Shown one piece after another: positions 16,581 to 25,463 of a stretch of DNA of 54,868 nt. The notes beneath the pieces were generated by a model, which had not been told where the DNA came from, made no database searches, and saw nothing but the letters and a program-made list of their open reading frames with translations. Position numbers and translations under genes: made by a program. The first letter of the stretch is position 1. Each line of letters opens with the position of its first letter. Source of the DNA: Kamptonema formosum PCC 10802 (GTDB lineage Bacteria > Cyanobacteriota > Cyanobacteriia > Cyanobacteriales > Oscillatoriaceae); the NCBI RefSeq assembly GCF_000332335.1, contig NZ_KB235948.1, forward strand, positions 5,916,169-5,971,036. The letters run 5' to 3'.

Positions 16581-17792
16581 ATGAGGAGTAACAGTCAAAA
16601 GTCAGCCGTTAAAAACCTAAAGGGAAACACTTCTCATCCTCTATTTTTTTGGCAGGCGCTCCCTGACTCTGCTCACAGCCGCCTGGGGGGCGTCCTTTTG
16701 GCGGGGATGGCGGCGGTTTGCGGCGCGGCGCTGTGCGCACCGGCACCCGCCGCCGCCAGCGACGCTAGCTATTGGCTGGCGCAGCGTGGCGGTGCTCCCG
16801 ACGCCACAACTTTCAACATGCGGGGGATTTCTAGCTACAAGCAGGGAGATTTTCCGGCAGCGATTGAGAACTTTACTCGGGCGCTGGAACTGAATCCCAA
16901 TCAAGCTGAGGTTTATGTCAACCGGGGGGTGGCTCGCCGCCAAGCGGGTGACTTGGCAGGTGCGATCGCGGATTACACGAAAGCAATTCAGATTCAGCCG
17001 GAGAATGCCGGTGCTCACTACAGTCGGGGGAATGTCCGCGCTGTTCAGGGAGACTATCAGGAGGCGATCGCAGATTTCACGCGGGCGCTGGAGCTCAATC
17101 CCGAACTGGGGGAGGCTTATTACGGTCGCGGGGTGTGCCGGCGCAAACTGGGAGACAATCCGGGAGCTTTCGCAGATTACACGCAAGCGATCGCGATCAT
17201 GCCCAATAACGCCCTCGCCTACCACAACCGGGGTGTTGTTCGGGCTGTGCAAGGCGATCACAAGGGCGCGCTGACGGATTACACTCAGGCGATTCAGATC
17301 GATCCCAAGGATGCCGGCGCTTACCTCAACCGGGGGCGATCGCGCTTCGCTTTGGGAGACAAGCGGGGCGCGATAGAAGATTACGAGGCAGCGCTGCAGA
17401 AAAATGGCAACAGCTCTCAGGCTTGGTTTTTCCGGGGGAGTGCGCTCGTGGATTTGAGAAAGTACCCAGAGGCGATCGCTTCTTATGACCGCGCCCTTCA
17501 AGTGAATGCGGACTGGGGGAATGTCAGTCCTGCTGACGCCCGCACAAACCGGGCTCTGGCTCGGCTTAAACAGGGCGACAATCAGGGCGCGATTCAGGAT
17601 TACAGTCAAGCGCTACAGCTGAATCCAGGTGATGCCGGTGCGTATTACTATCGGGGTGTGGCTCGCGCTTCTCTGGGAGATAAGAAAGCGGCGCTGGAGG
17701 ATTTAAGACAAGCCGGTGAGCTTTACCAGAAGCAGGGCAATGCCGGTGAGTACCAGAAGGTCATGCAGGCAATTAAAACTCTTCAGGAGTAG
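16581..17792 (+). CDS. Secreted or membrane-anchored TPR-repeat protein (nine TPR units)
   Basis: A 403-residue protein. A hydrophobic segment (LGGVLLAGMAAVCGAALCA, roughly residues 35-55) ending in an AAAS-like motif suggests a long signal peptide or anchor. Nine TPR units follow, of the form NRGVARRQAGDLAGAIADYT. The ATG at 16581 is preferred over the ATG at 16560 because GGAG sits eight bases upstream. It follows the first TPR gene by about 160 bases on the same strand and may be co-transcribed. The repeats of this gene are more diverged from one another than those of its neighbour. No enzyme domain is present; a scaffold role is inferred. Confidence 0.82.
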   Translation: MRSNSQKSAVKNLKGNTSHPLFFWQALPDSAHSRLGGVLLAGMAAVCGAALCAPAPAAASDASYWLAQRGGAPDATTFNMRGISSYKQGDFPAAIENFTRALELNPNQAEVYVNRGVARRQAGDLAGAIADYTKAIQIQPENAGAHYSRGNVRAVQGDYQEAIADFTRALELNPELGEAYYGRGVCRRKLGDNPGAFADYTQAIAIMPNNALAYHNRGVVRAVQGDHKGALTDYTQAIQIDPKDAGAYLNRGRSRFALGDKRGAIEDYEAALQKNGNSSQAWFFRGSALVDLRKYPEAIASYDRALQVNADWGNVSPADARTNRALARLKQGDNQGAIQDYSQALQLNPGDAGAYYYRGVARASLGDKKAALEDLRQAGELYQKQGNAGEYQKVMQAIKTLQE

Positions 17793-17990
17793 ATTGGGCT
17801 GCCGGTTTTATAAGCCGGCATGCCGGAAAAATAAATTTCTAAATTGCTATAAAATTGCTTAAAATAATTGGCAATTCACTCTCTCTTTACTTTCCTTAGC
17901 GCTCTTGGCGTCTACCCTTCGGGAAGCCGCTGGCACCTCTATGGCGGTTTATTAAAAAAAATCACAAATCAATTAAAACCGCTAGAATCC

Positions 17991-18153
17991 TATAGCAGTA
18001 TGCACTTAGGTTAGAAGATTAGACCTTCAGGCTCGGCGGACGCCGTACCTACGTCTACATAGCAGTAAACATTTAGGAAACCTACATTCCTGCCTCCCTT
18101 GCTCCAGAGCTCCCGAAGCTTCTATTGTTCTAACCAATATGACTGCTGCTATA
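17991..18153. mobile_element. Family 1 miniature element, left of coaE
   Basis: Starts TATAGCAGTATGCACTTAGG and ends CCAATATGACTGCTGCTATA. It is nearly identical along its length to 18926-19088 and in the same orientation. Together they bracket coaE. Confidence 0.85.
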
Positions 18154-18303
18154 TCTTGGGAAAGTCGGTATAATAATGATACACCGGCACGGCTGCTTTT
18201 TAGCTCCAGCGTCATGGAGCCCACCGGCAATCTCAGAACCCCCAGCGATCCGCCCCTGGGAATTTCGGGGAGTTGCCTCTCGCGGTGCGGTAAACTAAAC
18301 AGC

Positions 18304-18918
18304 ATGACCAATCCCACTCAGCGCATTATTGGCCTCACCGGCGGTATCGCCACCGGCAAAACCACTGTCTCTAACTACCTCGCCAGCACCTATCACCTGC
18401 CGGTGCTGGATGCGGATCTCTACGCCCGCGAAGCCGTCGCACCCGGTTCTCCAATTCTCGACAAACTTGCGCAGCGCTACGGTTCAGATATCCTCCTCCC
18501 GGACCGCACCCTCAACCGGCAGCAGTTGGGGAATATTATTTTTAACAGTCGGGATGAGCGCCGGTGGGTTGAGCAGCAGATTCACCCTTATGTCCGCGAG
18601 CGCTTTGTCAGAGCAATGGGTGAGTTGCAATCCCATCCAGCCATTGTGTTAGTCGTTCCGCTGCTGTTTGAAGCGAATATGACGGATTTAGTCACGGAAA
18701 TTTGGGTCGTGTGCTGTCCGCCGGCACAGCAGCTGGAGCGTCTCACTCGGCGCGATCTCCTCACTCCCGAACAAGCTCGTTCCAGAATTAGCAGCCAGAT
18801 GCCGGTGGCGGAAAAGTGCGCTCGCGCCGGTGTGGTTCTGGATAATTCTTCGGGAGTGGAAAATCTGCTGGAACAGGTTCATTTGGCAGTGCGCCGGTGT
18901 GAGAGGGAGGAAGTTTGA
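18304..18918 (+). CDS. coaE: Dephospho-CoA kinase
   Basis: A 204-residue CoaE, the last enzyme of coenzyme A synthesis, which phosphorylates dephospho-CoA at the ribose 3' position. The P-loop reads GLTGGIATGKTT (about residues 10-21). The family motif DADLYAREAV follows (about 36-45), with the lid region in VVPLLFEAN. The ATG at 18304 gives the normal MTNPTQRIIGLTGG start; the longer open frame upstream runs into the repeat at 17991-18153 and has no homology. The gene is isolated, with a miniature element on each side. Confidence 0.95.
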   Translation: MTNPTQRIIGLTGGIATGKTTVSNYLASTYHLPVLDADLYAREAVAPGSPILDKLAQRYGSDILLPDRTLNRQQLGNIIFNSRDERRWVEQQIHPYVRERFVRAMGELQSHPAIVLVVPLLFEANMTDLVTEIWVVCCPPAQQLERLTRRDLLTPEQARSRISSQMPVAEKCARAGVVLDNSSGVENLLEQVHLAVRRCEREEV

Positions 18919-18925
18919 ACCGCCA

Positions 18926-19088
18926 TATAGCAGTAGCCACTTAGATTAGAACATTAGACCTTCAGGCTCGGCGGACGCCGTACCTACGTCTATAGAGCAG
19001 TAAGCATTTAGGAAACCTACATTCCGGCCTCCCTTGCTCCAGAGCTCCCGAAGCTTCTATTGTTCTAACCAATATGACTGCTGCTATA
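18926..19088. mobile_element. Family 1 miniature element, right of coaE
   Basis: Starts TATAGCAGTAGCCACTTAG and ends CCAATATGACTGCTGCTATA, seven bases after the coaE stop. It differs from 17991-18153 at only a few positions. Confidence 0.85.
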
Positions 19089-19165
19089 TCAGGCACCCTA
19101 CAAATACTTCCCCCCCCTTTTATAGGGGCGGTGCCATCCACGGAAACCGCCCCGGCAGGGGGGAT

Positions 19166-19996
19166 CTACTTTTGCAATTTCTGAGCGGTTCTCAGAATCT
19201 GGCCAGCTAAAATAGCTGCGCCAAAGCCGTTGTCGATATTCACTACACCGACACCGGCTGCACAAGAATTGAGCATTGTCAACAGGGGGGCCAGCCCGCC
19301 GAAACTCGCGCCATAGCCGACACTGGTGGGCACAGCAATCACGGGACAGTCTGCCATACCGGCAACGACGCTCGGCAGCGCGCCTTCCATGCCGGCAACT
19401 ACGACTAGCACCTCCGCCGCAGCCAGGACATGGCGGTTGCTCAGCAGCCGGTGAATGCCGGCAACCCCGACATCCCAGAGGCGGTTGACTTGGAAGCCGC
19501 ACAGCTCTGCTGTGACAGCTGCTTCCTCCGCCACCGGCAGGTCGGCTGTGCCGGCACAGAGGACCGCAATGGTGCCGGCATACCGGGGCTCGAGGGGCGC
19601 AGGGACGGTGGCGCAAATGCGAGCCTCCCGGTAGTAGTACAGGCCGGCAATTTGTTCCTGCAGCGTTGCGTAAACTGCCGGCTCGATGCGAGTGGCCATC
19701 ACCACAGGGTTGCGGTGGCGCATGGCTTCTATAATCTCAGCGATTTGGTCAGGGGTTTTGCCCGGACCCCAGATCACTTCTGGAAAGCCGGTGCGCAGCG
19801 TGCGGTGGTGGTCAATTCGGGCAAACTCGCCCACCGGCTCAAAGTCAAAGTGCTTCAGTTTTTCCAGGGCGGCGTCTGGACTGACGCTGCCACTGGCAAC
19901 GGCTTGGAGCAAGGATTGCAGGGCTTCAGGTTCAGTCACGGTATCAGGGAGAGAGGGTAGTGGGAATGGGGCGCTGGGTTTTTGATTGGGGAGCAT
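19166..19996 (-). CDS. larB: LarB, nickel-pincer cofactor synthesis (PurE-like carboxylase)
   Basis: A 276-residue LarB. It carboxylates nicotinic acid adenine dinucleotide and cleaves the phosphoanhydride, the first step towards the nickel-pincer nucleotide of lactate racemase. The C-terminal half is AIR carboxylase (PurE)-like: AVLCAGTADLPVAEEA, VVVAGMEGALPSVVAGM and PTSVGYGASFGG are characteristic. larC and larE are not in the window. The ATG at 19996 lies at the very end of leader repeat copy B, with only a weak GGGG before it. A GTG at 19939 (VTEPEALQSL) would match the shorter starts of homologues. The exact start is therefore uncertain, while the family call is firm. Confidence 0.9.
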   Translation of the reverse strand: MLPNQKPSAPFPLPSLPDTVTEPEALQSLLQAVASGSVSPDAALEKLKHFDFEPVGEFARIDHHRTLRTGFPEVIWGPGKTPDQIAEIIEAMRHRNPVVMATRIEPAVYATLQEQIAGLYYYREARICATVPAPLEPRYAGTIAVLCAGTADLPVAEEAAVTAELCGFQVNRLWDVGVAGIHRLLSNRHVLAAAEVLVVVAGMEGALPSVVAGMADCPVIAVPTSVGYGASFGGLAPLLTMLNSCAAGVGVVNIDNGFGAAILAGQILRTAQKLQK

Positions 19997-20098
19997 CCCC
20001 GTTGTGCAAATCTGCCCAAATGAATGCGACAATGATTTCAGCAGGGGGTAGGAGCGGATGATTTTTGGCCAGCTGAATCCCGGAAACGGGATTGAAAC
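19995..20098 (-). repeat. Dispersed leader repeat, copy B (upstream of larB)
   Basis: On the minus strand it runs from GTTTCAATCCCGTTTCCGGG to the CAACGGGGAT that contains the larB start region. In this copy AATCCCG-TTTC-CGGGATT forms a perfect 7-bp hairpin that is partly lost in copies A and C. Confidence 0.9.
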
Positions 20099-20244
20099 TT
20101 TGATTGTAGCGAAATCCCCAACTCCCCGCATTTAATATCCTATTCCTCTGCGGCTTCAATTTTGTCCGCGTTCCAGTCTGCGGACCGGGCAGTGCTGTCC
20201 CGGCTGATTGTTTATGTCCCGCACAGCCTCCCACTCGGACAGGG

Positions 20245-20265
20245 TTTGTAAAATATTTTTACAAA
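20245..20265. promoter_or_regulatory. AT-rich perfect palindrome, possible operator or terminator
   Basis: TTTGTAAAA-TAT-TTTTACAAA, nine perfectly paired bases on each side, about 250 bases upstream of the larB start. It could bind a dimeric repressor or act as a hairpin. No data favour either. Confidence 0.35.
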
Positions 20266-20724
20266 AAGAATCTCAGAGCTTAGCCCGCTTAAGCGCCCCG
20301 GCTCACCCCTGCCGCAAAAATTCGCCAAAATGGCATCAGCTCGCTTATTTTATGATTTAAATTATTAATAGCCAGCAGCCAGGTAGACTTTTGCTGGCGG
20401 GGGCATCTATTCTGACGCGCGCATCCGCAGGCGCATCTGCCGGGGGGCGGCAAACCGCCACAACTCCGACTGCTTGCGCTGGCAGCGAGACAGGAAACCT
20501 TCAAAGCAATCTTCAGGGCGCACTTTACAAACACCCGCTCAAGTGCGAGGATACAATATCTCAGTACCTCGGCGAAACTGGTTTTCGCTCAAAAATGTTT
20601 CATCGCGGCTCCTATTGCGGAGTTTTTCATGGGAATCGCACTTGTGAACTTCCAGCTTCGCACTGAGAGGTTGGCAAAGATTGGTAGCGCCCTGGACTGA
20701 AATCAATCCCACCCGAAAAGGAAG

Positions 20725-20884
20725 TATAGCAGTAGCCACTTAGGTTCGTACATTTCGGCCTCTTTTGCACCCCCGCACTCCGGCTCCTATTGTCCTAACC
20801 CACATTACTACTGGGATATAGACGTAGGCCAGCGTCTGGCTGCCCTGAAGGTCTAATGTTTTAACCTAAGTGCATACTGCTATA
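20725..20884. mobile_element. Family 1 composite miniature element
   Basis: Begins TATAGCAGTAGCCACTTAGG, has an inner ACTGGGATATAGACGTAGG junction and ends CCTAAGTGCATACTGCTATA. Bases 20885-21386, up to the solute-binding gene, contain no convincing gene. A short plus-strand frame (21007-21237) with one hydrophobic stretch is not supported enough to call. Confidence 0.75.
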
Positions 20885-21386
20885 TAACCAGTAAACCTTG
20901 ATTGCAGGTCAACTCTTAAAAATCCGGGATGAGAAAGGGAGTTTGAAGTGTCTGGCTAAACCGAAATTTTATCGCCCCTATTCTCACCCCCGGTTTTTGG
21001 AATCAGTTGACGGACTCTCTAGGCAACGTCTTGACAATGCAGTGGAGGATTAGATCCGTGAAAACAAGCTTCTTAGAAATCGCCATCACCGCAGTCTTGT
21101 GGGTTTTGGCTTTGGTTATCACCGCCAACCAGAAAATTAATTCCAGAAGTGCCGGTGCAATCAGCTTGAACCTGCAAGCCCCCCAGCTGCAGAGCGTCAA
21201 ACCGCTACCTGTATATTGGCCGGCCCCCTTTATGTGATAAGCTGTTAGGCTTATAATCCTGCCTGTCTGCCCACAGGAGGCAGAGCCTCCAGGACGTCGT
21301 TCCCAGCCTGAGGCTGGGAACGAGGGATAATCTGGTTTCTTGATGTTTGGTTTAGTTGTGCCCACCTCCTTAAGGAGGCTGCCGGT

Positions 21387-23171
21387 TTATTTCTCGGTGA
21401 GTTTCAGTTCGTGAATGTTCCAGAGCGCTCCTCCCAAGGCGGAGAATTTCACGCCTTTAATGCGGTTGCGGATAGCGCTCAGCGACAGCGGGTTGACCAA
21501 GTGAATCACCGGCAAATACTCTTGGGTGATGCGCTGGGTTTCGGCATAAATCGCTTTGCGCTTTGTTTCATCCAACTCCTGGGCTCCTTTGATGTAGAGA
21601 TCGCCAATTTCTCGCTCCCACGGAGCCACCTCCCAGCCAATCAGCTGCGGCTGTCCCGGCTGCAGGTTCTGATTGAAAAGGTGCAATCTGCCTTCCGGAG
21701 CCCAGACATTGGCCCCATCATTCGGCTCCACCCCGCCCGTGAAGCCAATCAGATGGCACTCCCAGTCCAGGGTGTTGCTCAGCTTGTCAACCAGCGTACT
21801 GAAGGCAATGGCATTAAAATCGACTTGAATGCCTATTTTGGTGAGGTCCTGTTTGATTTGCGCTCCCATCGCTTCCCGGATTTTATTGCCGCCATTAGTG
21901 ATCAGCGTGAAGCGGACTCGGTTGCCTTCGGCATCTAAAAGTTCTCCATCCGTATTATACTTGAATCCCGCCCCCAAGAGCAATTCCTTCGCCTTTTCGG
22001 GATTGTAGTCATAGGCTTTCAACCCCTGTTCAGGTGACAGGTAGTACGGGCTTTGCACGGAAATCGGTGAATTTTGCGGCTCGCCGAGCCCCCGGTAGAT
22101 GTTATTGCTCATCGTGCGCCGGTCGATGGCGTAGGCGACCGCCTGTCTGAACGCCAGGCTCTGGAACCAGCGAGATTTCACGGGATCTATCAGCGGTTTT
22201 CCATTGGCATTGCGGGCTTTATTGAGATTGAAGGCAATAAAGGTCGTCCCGGGAGCCGGACCGCCGTTGTAGATGGTAAAATTATTCCGCTTCTCTTCCC
22301 GCTTCAGCAGAGAAAAATTTTCCGGTGAAACGCCCAGAGTGTCCACACTGTCAGAGCGAAACTGCAGTAAAGACGTGTCCGTCGATTCCACAATTTGCCA
22401 GATGATGCGCTCAATATAAGGCTGGGGGTTGCCCTCCTTATCCTTGCGCCAGTAGTGGGGGTTGCGCCGGAACGTGACCCGCTGGCTGGTGGCGTAGCTT
22501 TCTAGCTGGTAAGGACCGTTGACGATAATCTCCTCGGGTTTGGTGTCGATCCCCCAGATCGATAAAAAGCGAGGATTTCCCTTTTCGTCTTTTGTGGTGA
22601 CCGATTCCCGCAGCGCGTGCGCCGGCAAAATTGACAGTCCTGTGGTTCGCAGGAACGGGGCAAAGGGTTCGGGAACGCTGAACTCTACCCGCCGGTCGTC
22701 CAGTTTTCTCACTTTCGGCAAGGCTCGACTCTTGCCAATCCTCAGCACGTCTCGGGCGCTGGTGGGAATGCTTTCGTTAAAGTAGAGGTCGTTGTAGGTA
22801 AACACCACATCATCCGCTGTCAGTGGCTGTCCGTCTGACCACTTCAGCCCCGGGCGCAGGGTAAACACTATGCGCTTTTTGTCCGGGGAAATTGCCCAGG
22901 ATTCCGCTAGCGCCGGCTCCACCTCGCCGGTGAGTCCGTTTTCTGTAATCAGCCCCTCGTAGGTGAAACCAAAAATGTTCGGCGACTCTTCGCTGAGGAC
23001 AGCGTTGAAGGTTTTTGGATCGCTAAGCACGCTGGAAATCAGCTGCGGCACTTGCGCGGCTTCGGTTTTCAGCTTCCAGTTACATCCGGTGAGGGAGATC
23101 GCCATCACCAGGGTTAGTAAAATAGCCAGCCACCGACGCCCAAAAGTTGGTAGAATAGGGAGAACTCTCAT
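21387..23171 (-). CDS. ABC transporter solute-binding lipoprotein, peptide family 5 (copy 1)
   Basis: A 594-residue periplasmic binding lipoprotein of the SBP_bac_5 family (OppA/DppA/NikA type). The lipobox is SLTGC with Cys30 as the lipid-anchored first mature residue. The family signature around LRPGLKWSDGQPLTADDVVFT is clear. It captures oligopeptides or similar ligands for an inner-membrane ABC transporter. No permease or ATPase genes are in the window, so this is an orphan binding protein. It is a close paralogue of the gene at 23648, with most residues identical throughout, in a tandem duplication that also includes a fragment of the PIN gene. The ATG at 23171 has no strong ribosome-binding site. 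Confidence 0.9.
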   Translation of the reverse strand: MRVLPILPTFGRRWLAILLTLVMAISLTGCNWKLKTEAAQVPQLISSVLSDPKTFNAVLSEESPNIFGFTYEGLITENGLTGEVEPALAESWAISPDKKRIVFTLRPGLKWSDGQPLTADDVVFTYNDLYFNESIPTSARDVLRIGKSRALPKVRKLDDRRVEFSVPEPFAPFLRTTGLSILPAHALRESVTTKDEKGNPRFLSIWGIDTKPEEIIVNGPYQLESYATSQRVTFRRNPHYWRKDKEGNPQPYIERIIWQIVESTDTSLLQFRSDSVDTLGVSPENFSLLKREEKRNNFTIYNGGPAPGTTFIAFNLNKARNANGKPLIDPVKSRWFQSLAFRQAVAYAIDRRTMSNNIYRGLGEPQNSPISVQSPYYLSPEQGLKAYDYNPEKAKELLLGAGFKYNTDGELLDAEGNRVRFTLITNGGNKIREAMGAQIKQDLTKIGIQVDFNAIAFSTLVDKLSNTLDWECHLIGFTGGVEPNDGANVWAPEGRLHLFNQNLQPGQPQLIGWEVAPWEREIGDLYIKGAQELDETKRKAIYAETQRITQEYLPVIHLVNPLSLSAIRNRIKGVKFSALGGALWNIHELKLTEK

Positions 23172-23202
23172 TATTATTTTCTCTAGGAACTGCTCGCACA
23201 GC

Positions 23203-23625
23203 TTACTGGGATTGCAGCCAGCCGTTAGCGCAGCGCCCCCGCAGGGGAAGGAAAGTTTCGGCGCTGCTGAAATAATTATACACGCCGGCTTCCCGCAAAG
23301 CCTCTCGCACTTCCGGGAAAGCCATCGTCAGTGACATTTCCACTCACAAACACCTTGACTGCACAAGGGATGCCAGCGGGCGTGTCCCAGAATGCAGTGC
23401 AAAATCAGGCTGTCTGTCAGATATGTAATCCGATTTGTCTGCAAGTTTTCCTCAAACATATAGCGCGTCCTATCCCTTCGTGTAAATTTCATAAAACCGG
23501 TTTCTTTAAGAAACCGGTTTTATGGGCCAAAAGCGTTTGCGCAAATCATTTAGACTCGCTATATATCAGGTGCAAATCCTGACAGGGCTTCCCTGTAACA
23601 AACCTCCGGTATCGCCAGGTTAATT
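23203..23625 (-). pseudogene. Degraded duplicate of the PIN-domain gene, interrupted by a miniature element
   Basis: Bases 23203-23457 align with the 3' part of the intact PIN gene (25464-25695), including the TAA stop, but carry an extra GC-rich insert near 23222 and frame-breaking changes. Bases 23567-23622 align with an internal segment near 25914-25960 (shared GACAGGGCTTCC, GGTATCGCCAG). The part between is deleted, and a miniature element (23458-23564) sits in the gap. It is the leftover of the duplication that gave the second solute-binding gene. Confidence 0.8.
23458..23564. mobile_element. Family 2 miniature element inserted in the PIN pseudogene
   Basis: Ends ATATAGCGCGTC and GACTCGCTATAT are inverted copies. 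The core is an AAAACCGGTTTCTTTAAG-type palindrome. Comparing with the empty site in the other duplicate (GCATATCAGG, 25691-25700) shows the flank TATCAGG resuming directly after the element, consistent with insertion at TA/ATA and duplication of it. Confidence 0.8.
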
Positions 23626-23647
23626 CACCGGGCAGCAGGTTTATTTA

Positions 23648-25432
23648 TCACTGATCGCTTATTTTCAGTTCGTTAACGTTCCAGAACATTCCTCCCAAGG
23701 CAGAGAATTTCACGCCTTGAATTCGGTTGCGGGTAGCGCTCACCAACAGCGGGTTTATCAAGGGAATCACCGGCAAATACTCTTGGGTGAGGCGCTGGGA
23801 TTCGGCATAAATGGCTTTGCGCTTCCCTTCATCCAGCTCCCCGGCTGCTTTGATGTAGAGCTCCCCAATTTCCCGCTCCCACGGAGCCACCTCCCAGCCA
23901 ATCAGCTGCGGCTGTCCTGGCTGCCGGTTCTGATTGAAGATGTGCAATCTGCCTTCCGGAACCCATAAACTGGCCCCATCATTTGGCTCAGCACCGACGA
24001 TAAAGCGAATCAGATGGCACTCCCAGTCCAGAGAGTTGGTCAGCTTGTCAACCAGCGTATTGAACGCAATGGCATTGACATGGACTTGAATCCCTATTTG
24101 GCTGAGATCTTGTTTGATTTGCGCTCCAATCGCTTCTCGGATTTTATTGCCTGCAGTGACCAGCAGCGTGAAGCTGACTGGGTTGCCCTCCGCATCTAAA
24201 AGTTCTCCATCGCTATTATACTTAAATCCCGCCCCCAAGAGCAATTCCTTCGCCTTTTCTGGATTGTAGTCATAGACTTTCAATCCTTCCTCAGGTGACA
24301 GGTAGTAAGGGCTTTGCGCGGAAATCGGGGAATTTTGCGGCTCGCCAAGCCCCCGGTAGATGTTATTGCTCATCGTGCGCCGGTCGATGGCGTAAGCAAC
24401 CGCCTGTCTGAACGCCAAGCTGTGGAACCAGCGGGATTTCACCGGATCTACCAGCGGTTTTCCACCGGCATTGCGGGCTTTATTGAGATTGAAGGCAATA
24501 AACGTCGTGCCCGTATCCGGGCCTCCATTGTAAATGGTAAAATGATTCCGCTTCTCTTCCCGCTTCAGCAGAGAAAAACTTTCCGGTGAAACCCCCAGGG
24601 TGTCTAAACTCCCAGAGCGAAACTGCAGTAAAGAAGTGTCGGTCGATTCCATAATTTGCCAGATGATGCGCTCAATATAAGGCTGGGGGTTCCCCTCCTT
24701 ATCCTTGCGCCAGTAGTGGGGGTTGCGCCGGAACGTGACGCGCTGGCTGGTGGAGTAGCTTTCTAGCTGGTAAGGACCGCTGACGATAATCTCCTCGGGT
24801 TTGGTGTCGATCCCCCAAGTTGATAAAAAACGGGGATTTCCCTTTTCGTCTTTTGCTCTCACTGATTCCCGCAGCGCGTGCGCCGGCATTATGGACAGTC
24901 CTGTGCTTCGCAGGAACGGGGCAAAGGGTTCGGGAATGGTGAACTCCACCCGCCGGTCGTCCAGTTTTCTCACTTTCGGCAACCCTCGATTCTTGCCAAT
25001 CCTGAGAATGTCTCTGGCGCTGGTGGGAATGCTTTCGTTAAAGTAGATGTCGTTGTAGCTGAATACCACATCATCCGCTGTCAGTGGCTCTCCGTCTGAC
25101 CACTTCAGCCCCTGGCGCAGGGTAAACACTATCCGCTTTTTGTCTGGGGAAATTTCCCAGGATTCGGCTAGCGCCGGCTCCACCTCGCCGGTGAGTCCGT
25201 TTTCTCTAATCAGCCCCTCGTAGGTCAGCCCAAAAACGTTCGGCGACTCTTCGCTGAGGACAGCGTTGAAGGTTTTTGGATCGCTGAGCACGCTGGAAAT
25301 CAGCTGCGGCACTTGCGCAGCTTTGGTTTTCTGCTTCCAGTTGCAGCCGGTGAGGGAACTCGACATCACCAGGGTTAGTAAAACAGGCAGCCACCGGCGC
25401 TCAGAAGTTGGTAGAATAGGGAAAAATCTCAT
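23648..25432 (-). CDS. ABC transporter solute-binding lipoprotein, peptide family 5 (copy 2)
   Basis: A 594-residue paralogue of the gene at 21387, with the same length, lipobox (SLTGC, Cys30) and domain order, and differing mainly in scattered substitutions. The start at 25432 (MRFFPILPTSERRW) matches that of copy 1. A longer open frame reaching 25579 runs through the 3' end of the PIN gene and is not credible. It starts 31 bases after the PIN gene on the same strand and is probably in one transcript with it. Differences cluster in the C-terminal lobe (for example RFIVGAEPNDGASLW against GFTGGVEPNDGANVW), which would fit a shifted ligand preference, but the ligand is unknown. Confidence 0.9.
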   Translation of the reverse strand: MRFFPILPTSERRWLPVLLTLVMSSSLTGCNWKQKTKAAQVPQLISSVLSDPKTFNAVLSEESPNVFGLTYEGLIRENGLTGEVEPALAESWEISPDKKRIVFTLRQGLKWSDGEPLTADDVVFSYNDIYFNESIPTSARDILRIGKNRGLPKVRKLDDRRVEFTIPEPFAPFLRSTGLSIMPAHALRESVRAKDEKGNPRFLSTWGIDTKPEEIIVSGPYQLESYSTSQRVTFRRNPHYWRKDKEGNPQPYIERIIWQIMESTDTSLLQFRSGSLDTLGVSPESFSLLKREEKRNHFTIYNGGPDTGTTFIAFNLNKARNAGGKPLVDPVKSRWFHSLAFRQAVAYAIDRRTMSNNIYRGLGEPQNSPISAQSPYYLSPEEGLKVYDYNPEKAKELLLGAGFKYNSDGELLDAEGNPVSFTLLVTAGNKIREAIGAQIKQDLSQIGIQVHVNAIAFNTLVDKLTNSLDWECHLIRFIVGAEPNDGASLWVPEGRLHIFNQNRQPGQPQLIGWEVAPWEREIGELYIKAAGELDEGKRKAIYAESQRLTQEYLPVIPLINPLLVSATRNRIQGVKFSALGGMFWNVNELKISDQ

Positions 25433-25463
25433 TATGATTTTCTGTAGGAACCGCTCGCAGAAC

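Noticed and set aside
21007-21237. Small membrane protein
   Set aside because: One hydrophobic stretch only, no good ribosome-binding site, and the remainder looks like random spacer.
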